A stretch of 64,000 nt of DNA from Serratia symbiotica (GTDB taxonomy: Bacteria; Pseudomonadota; Gammaproteobacteria; Enterobacterales; Enterobacteriaceae). The position numbers were made by a program, and so were the translations under genes. Each line of letters starts with the position of its first letter. The first letter of the stretch is position 1. The DNA lies in NCBI RefSeq assembly GCF_000821185.2, contig NZ_CP050855.1, positions 3,286,001-3,350,000 on the forward strand, given 5' to 3'. This document shows, one piece after another, positions 60,284 to 64,000 of the stretch. Under the pieces are notes generated by a model. That model made no database searches and had not been told where the DNA came from. It saw only the letters and a program-made list of their open reading frames with translations.

Positions 60284-60487
60284 ATGTTCGATAATTTAGG
60301 CGCAGCGAAAAAGTATCTTGGCCAGGCGGCGCGGATGCTGGTGGGGGTTCCCGATTACGACACCTATGTTGAGCATATGCACATCAATCACCCGGATAAG
60401 CGAGTGATGACCTATACAGAATTCTTCCGCGAGCGCCAGCAGGCGCGCTACGGCGGAGATGGCAAAGGCGGTATGCGCTGCTGTTAA
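60284..60487 (+). CDS. yjiX: YjiX family small protein
   Basis: The 67-residue protein [20 protein letters not shown], with [17 protein letters not shown] and the strictly conserved end [12 protein letters not shown], equals E. coli YjiX in length. The family (DUF466, also YbdD) always accompanies CstA-type transporters; its job is not settled but it is needed for transport in the YbdD/CstA case. The ATG follows CAGGAG with eight-base spacing. Intact. Confidence 0.92.
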   Translation: MFDNLGAAKKYLGQAARMLVGVPDYDTYVEHMHINHPDKRVMTYTEFFRERQQARYGGDGKGGMRCC

Positions 60488-60508
60488 GTGATCAGCTAAT
60501 GACACCCA

Positions 60509-60868
60509 AACTCCCTGGCGCAGGATCCCCTCGGTTGAGACCGCTATCTTCAGCGAGGTGGCGGAAAATGCTGAGGTATATTTCTCTAGCATCGCCTGCT
60601 TATCCAGCAGGATACGCATAAACATCGCTGGCCCGACGGTGTTAGCAACCATCATCGGCGCGGCAATGTTTTTCACCAGTTGCAGCGCATCTGGAATTGT
60701 CATCTGCACCAGCTCGGCCACCAGGGTTACCGCCCCTGTAACCGACGGGCTAAACAGTTTGTTGGTGCGCCCGCGTTTACTGAGAAAGGTATGCATCAAC
60801 CCGCCCAGCAGCCCTGTGGCAAAGGTAGAGAGCATACAGCTTAGTGCCGTCATCCCGCCCAGCGAGTA
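60509..60868 (-). pseudogene. btsS: fragment of the pyruvate-sensing histidine kinase BtsS
   Basis: The minus strand reads SLGGMTALSCMLSTFATGLL, SKRGRTNKLFSPSVTGAVTL, VKNIAAPMMVANTVGPAMFM and RILLDKQAMLEKYTSAFSAT, ending EGILRQGV. This is the end of the membrane domain and the start of the cytoplasmic part of BtsS (formerly YehU, LytS family). About eight residues are missing in VQMTIPDALQLV relative to E. coli VQMLIILAIARPYEDAVRLV. Everything before GGMTAL and the GAF and kinase domains after LRQGV are gone, so the gene is dead. It lies convergent to yjiX, directly beside the transporter that BtsS would control. Confidence 0.8.
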
Positions 60869-61564
60869 GCATTGCGATATTGGCCGCTGGCAGCGCTCTC
60901 CCTGAAAATTAACCTGTGGGTGCGTGGGTAAAGTCAAAAAAATCGGGTGATGGCTCCAATTAGTTATACGCGTACCAAAACCTGGAATGCCCCACCCAAA
61001 GATGTTGCCAAGCATTGAACCAATCCGCTAGACCGACTGACGAAAAGTGGTACTCAACTTGCCACTATGTTGGACATGCTTTTTTTCATGTCGGTCACTG
61101 TCGTTGCATCCTGTTCCAGGATCGTTCTGTTGGTATTGAGGAATACCTCTCGCCCGTAAGAGGTGAAAATATCGGTGGTTTTTTTGATAAAATCACCTGT
61201 TTTCACTTTATTGGTGGTGTGGTATCAACTGGAAAGTGTTGAGTAACATTCTGTGATATTGACAATCCCAACAATCCCTGACAAGGGAGCCACTGAGTGC
61301 CATATTCATCATGTCGTCTTTATATGTTGGGCTTATGGGCATTGTAGCGATTGTTAAGCGGGAAAGTACGGTGTCAATCCTGACAATAGTCGCGAGGAGC
61401 GCCAGTTTTACCGAAGCCATGCTTGCGCACAGGTTCATTTTGCTGGCAATAACAACAATAAACATCGATCGAAACAGTGATAACACTTCCCATAAATGCG
61501 GTAATTTATCAAATCGACCCTGCAGAGTCATGAGCCAACACTGTACGTCTACTGGGACAGGCTC
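60869..61564. other. eroded region between btsS fragment and mnmE
   Basis: Nearly 700 bp without a recognisable gene. On the minus strand around 61040-61200 a stretch reads KVKTGDFIKKTTDIFTSYGR followed by EVFLNTNRTILEQDATTVTD, which looks like genuine protein sequence (possibly a periplasmic sensory domain) but I cannot place it. A 107-codon minus-strand frame (61208-61531) has no family resemblance. AGAGCCTGTCCCAGTAGACG next to the mnmE stop resembles an insertion-sequence end. Confidence 0.4.
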
Positions 61565-62929
61565 TTATTTGCCAATACAGAAACTGGAGAAAATGCGTCC
61601 CAGTAGATCATCTGAGGAAAACTCACCGGTAATTTCACTTAACGCCAACTGTGCCAGCCGCAGTTCTTCAGCCAGTAATTCACCCGCGTAAGCACTCACC
61701 AACTGTTCTTTGCCCTGTACTAGATGTCGCGCCGCTTGTTCCAATGCCTGCAAGTGACGGCGACGCGCCAGGAAACCGCCTTCCATGTTGCTGGTAAAGC
61801 CCATACTCTGTTTCAGGTGATCGCGCAGCAGATCGATGCCTTCGCCAGTACGTGCCGAAAGGCGAATAAGTGAGTGACCATTTACTTCTGATATGCCTAG
61901 CGTTTCGCCGGTGATGTCAGCCTTATTGCGCACCACGGTGATCGGTAAACGCTGTGGCAAACGCGCTGTAAACTCCTGCCAGATCTCTGCCGGCTCGGTA
62001 GCGACGGTGGTGGTGCCATCCACCATAAATAGCACTCTGTCGGCCTGTTCGATCTCATTCCAGGCACGTTCGATACCAATGCGCTCAACTTCGTCACTGG
62101 CCTCTCGCAGGCCGGCGGTATCGATAATGTGCAGCGGCATGCCGTCAATGTGGATATGTTCGCGCAGTACGTCGCGGGTGGTGCCGGCAATATCGGTAAC
62201 GATTGCCGCTTCACGTCCGGCTAACGCATTGAGCAGGCTGGATTTACCGGCGTTTGGTCGCCCGGCAATCACCACCTTCATCCCTTCGCGCAGCAGGCTG
62301 CCTTGGCGTGCTTCGCCACGCACGCTGTCCAGAGCGGCCATCACACCGTTGAGCTGCGCCTCGATTTTGCCGTCCGACAGGAAATCGATTTCTTCGTCTG
62401 GAAAGTCGATCGCCGCTTCCACATAGATTCTCAAGTGAGTGAGTGCTTCCACAAGTTGATAAATGCGGGTGGAAAATGCCCCCTGTAACGAGTTCATCGC
62501 TGACCGTGCTGCTTGTTCGGAACTGGCGTCGATCAAGTCAGCAATGGCTTCTGCCTGCGCCAGATCGAGTTTGTCGTTGATGAATGCGCGCTCGGAGAAC
62601 TCACCGGGCCGCGCGATGCGTACGCCAGGCAACGCGAGCACGCGTTTTAGTAGCAGATCGAGGATCACCGGCCCTCCGTGGCCCTGCAACTCCAGTACGT
62701 CTTCGCCGGTAAACGAATTCGGAGCGGGAAACCACAGTGCGATACCCTGATCGAGGGTGATGCCAGCGACATCACGGAATGGCAGATAGTCAGCGTAGCG
62801 TGGTTTGGGCAGTTTGCCGAGCAGCGCCAAGGCAACCTCTTTGGCTTTGCTTCCGGAAATGCGCAAAATGCCGATGCCACCGCGTCCCGGCGGGGTGGCT
62901 TGCGCTACGATGGTATCGGTGGTGCTCAT
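61565..62929 (-). CDS. mnmE: tRNA modification GTPase MnmE
   Basis: MnmE (TrmE), with MnmG, installs the 5-carboxymethylaminomethyl group on wobble uridine 34 of several tRNAs. The 454-residue protein (identical in length to E. coli) starts [20 protein letters not shown] at 62929, has the folate-binding N-domain (1-120), a helical domain split around the G domain (about 216-380; G1 [14 protein letters not shown]2 [10 protein letters not shown]3 [11 protein letters not shown]4 NKAD) and the C-terminal FCIGK motif with its catalytic cysteine. The frame extends six codons further upstream (62947), but homology supports the later ATG. It lies downstream of yidC on the same strand, as in most enterobacteria. 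Confidence 0.96.
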   Translation of the reverse strand: MSTTDTIVAQATPPGRGGIGILRISGSKAKEVALALLGKLPKPRYADYLPFRDVAGITLDQGIALWFPAPNSFTGEDVLELQGHGGPVILDLLLKRVLALPGVRIARPGEFSERAFINDKLDLAQAEAIADLIDASSEQAARSAMNSLQGAFSTRIYQLVEALTHLRIYVEAAIDFPDEEIDFLSDGKIEAQLNGVMAALDSVRGEARQGSLLREGMKVVIAGRPNAGKSSLLNALAGREAAIVTDIAGTTRDVLREHIHIDGMPLHIIDTAGLREASDEVERIGIERAWNEIEQADRVLFMVDGTTTVATEPAEIWQEFTARLPQRLPITVVRNKADITGETLGISEVNGHSLIRLSARTGEGIDLLRDHLKQSMGFTSNMEGGFLARRRHLQALEQAARHLVQGKEQLVSAYAGELLAEELRLAQLALSEITGEFSSDDLLGRIFSSFCIGK

Positions 62930-63075
62930 ATACCCTTTATCCTTCAAGTTGCAGCAGTGTTGGCTGCCTTCTCTATACCCCGGTCAATGGGTTCTCGGGG
63001 ACGCGTTCAATTACCGCCTACCTGCAAGCTTGAATGCTGTCGGGTAACGCGGTTCTCTCTGACGATGTACTATGC

Positions 63076-63101
63076 AAAAAGGCGGTCTAATGACCGCCTT
63101 T
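63076..63101 (-). terminator. terminator of yidC
   Basis: GGCGGTC (63081-63087) pairs with GACCGCC (63092-63098) around TAAT. On the minus strand the hairpin is followed by five T (complement of 63076-63080). It lies about 50 bp after the yidC stop, so mnmE, 150 bp further on, probably has its own promoter or depends on read-through. Confidence 0.85.
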
Positions 63102-63146
63102 AGAAGTTACTGCAAAGCTTGGGCGTGCCTAACCCCTACAATACGC

Positions 63147-64000
63147 TTAGGCTTTTTTCTTGTCGCGGCTATGCAGGCCACGTTTCTCCAGGCCGCGATA
63201 AATTAGCTGCTGCTGGATGATCGTCACCAGGTTACTGACGATGTAATACAGCACCAGACCGGACGGGAACCACAGGAAGAACACGGTGAAGATCACCGGC
63301 ATGAAGGTCATGATTTTCTGCTGCATCGGGTCAGTCACTGTGGTTGGCGACATCTTCTGAATGAAGAACATCGTCACGCCCATCAGGATTGGCAGAATGT
63401 AGTACGGATCCTGAGCCGACAAATCATGGATCCACAAGGCGAATGGCGCATGGCGCAGCTCCACCGAACCCATCAGCATGTAGTACAACGCCAGGAAGAT
63501 TGGCATCTGAACGATCAATGGTAGGCAACCGCCCAATGGATTCACTTTCTCCGATTTGTAAAGCGCCATCATTTCCTGGCTCATGCGCTGCTTGTCATCA
63601 CCGATACGCTCACGCATCGCCTGCATCTTTGGTTGCAGCATGCGCATTTTCGCCATCGAGGTGTACTGCGCTTTAGTCAGCGGGTACATGATGCCACGCA
63701 CAATGAAGGTGATGATAATGATGGAGAAGCCCCAGTTGCCGATAAAGCCGTGAATGAACTTCAGCAGTTTGAACAGCGGCTGAGAGATAAACCACAGCCA
63801 ACCATAGTCCACGGTCAAGTCGAGATGCGCTGCCAACTGAGCCATCTGATCTTGCAGCTCTGGGCCAACCCAAAGGGTGGCATTCAACTGTTGCTGTGCA
63901 CTGGGTTGCACCACCACCGGCGTTGATTTGAAGCCAATGGTGGACAGGTTATCGCCCGGATTAGCGGTATAGAAGGTGTTGCTGCCCTGCGTAGCCGGCA
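63147..64000 (-). CDS. yidC: membrane protein insertase YidC, 3' part
   Basis: YidC inserts and folds inner-membrane proteins alone or with SecYEG. Only the C-terminal part (about 284 codons) is in the window; the frame runs off the right edge as [20 protein letters not shown], the end of the periplasmic domain. Then come the conserved membrane core [40 protein letters not shown] with the essential Arg in the groove, [20 protein letters not shown] (cytoplasmic hairpin) and the end [15 protein letters not shown]. The shorter start at 63917 is only an internal GTG. No damage is seen in this part. Confidence 0.95.
   Translation of the reverse strand, partial: PATQGSNTFYTANPGDNLSTIGFKSTPVVVQPSAQQQLNATLWVGPELQDQMAQLAAHLDLTVDYGWLWFISQPLFKLLKFIHGFIGNWGFSIIIITFIVRGIMYPLTKAQYTSMAKMRMLQPKMQAMRERIGDDKQRMSQEMMALYKSEKVNPLGGCLPLIVQMPIFLALYYMLMGSVELRHAPFALWIHDLSAQDPYYILPILMGVTMFFIQKMSPTTVTDPMQQKIMTFMPVIFTVFFLWFPSGLVLYYIVSNLVTIIQQQLIYRGLEKRGLHSRDKKKA

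Noticed and set aside
61311..61691. 126-codon plus-strand frame overlapping the mnmE 3' end.
   Set aside because: Its second half is antisense to mnmE and the first half lies in eroded sequence.

Overview
The window is a chromosomal segment from an enterobacterium, most likely Serratia or a close relative. The housekeeping proteins (RplJ, RplL, RpoB, RpoC, TamA/TamB, BtsT, YjiX, MnmE, YidC) read almost residue for residue like their Escherichia coli counterparts, and the local orders ytfK-ytfL-msrA-tamA-tamB-ytfP and btsT-yjiX are enterobacterial. The heavy load of insertion sequences and half-decayed genes resembles a host-associated genome in early reduction, such as the aphid symbiont Serratia symbiotica. 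That genus/species assignment is inference.

Layout. 1-9.9 kb: L10 leader, rplJ, rplL, attenuator, rpoB, rpoC, all intact. 9.9-11.5 kb: an IS4-family remnant cut by a frameshifted IS256-family element. 11.6-27.8 kb: one giant minus-strand non-ribosomal peptide synthetase gene (5,398 codons) with five modules and a terminal thioesterase, visibly GC-rich and built of near-identical modules of about 3.2 kb. 28.4-31.2 kb: a decayed pilL gene of an integrative conjugative element and two IS3-family remnants. 32.0-40.6 kb: ytfK, ytfL, msrA, tamA, tamB, ytfP, all intact. 40.6-46.2 kb: nested IS3, IS110, IS481, IS256 and ISL3 sequences around a plasmid-like patch carrying an intact parDE toxin-antitoxin pair. 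46.3-56.8 kb: an accessory cluster of surface or secreted proteins: an autotransporter whose passenger carries two pepsin-like DTG motifs (two nonsense codons), a small lipoprotein, a small secreted protein, a kinase-like protein apparently cut by an IS1 element, and a decayed trimeric autotransporter adhesin, interspersed with IS4, IS481 and IS1 remnants. 56.8-57.9 kb: IS630 and IS1 scraps. 58.0-60.5 kb: btsT and yjiX, followed by a fragment of btsS. 61.5-64 kb: mnmE and the 3' part of yidC.

How it works together. The first operon supplies ribosome stalk and RNA polymerase subunits under L10 feedback. TamA/TamB form the outer-membrane assembly and transport module, and YtfK, YtfL and MsrA are stress or export functions beside it. 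BtsT takes up pyruvate; its usual sensor BtsS survives here only as a fragment. The NRPS would make a pentapeptide starting with serine followed by two aromatic-like positions. It starts with half a condensation domain, and no tailoring, export, MbtH or phosphopantetheinyl transferase gene is visible nearby.

Most accessory genes are broken by single nonsense codons within otherwise open frames, so the decay looks recent. The strongest candidates for something undescribed are the mosaic NRPS, the aspartic-protease-like autotransporter and the kinase-like protein.
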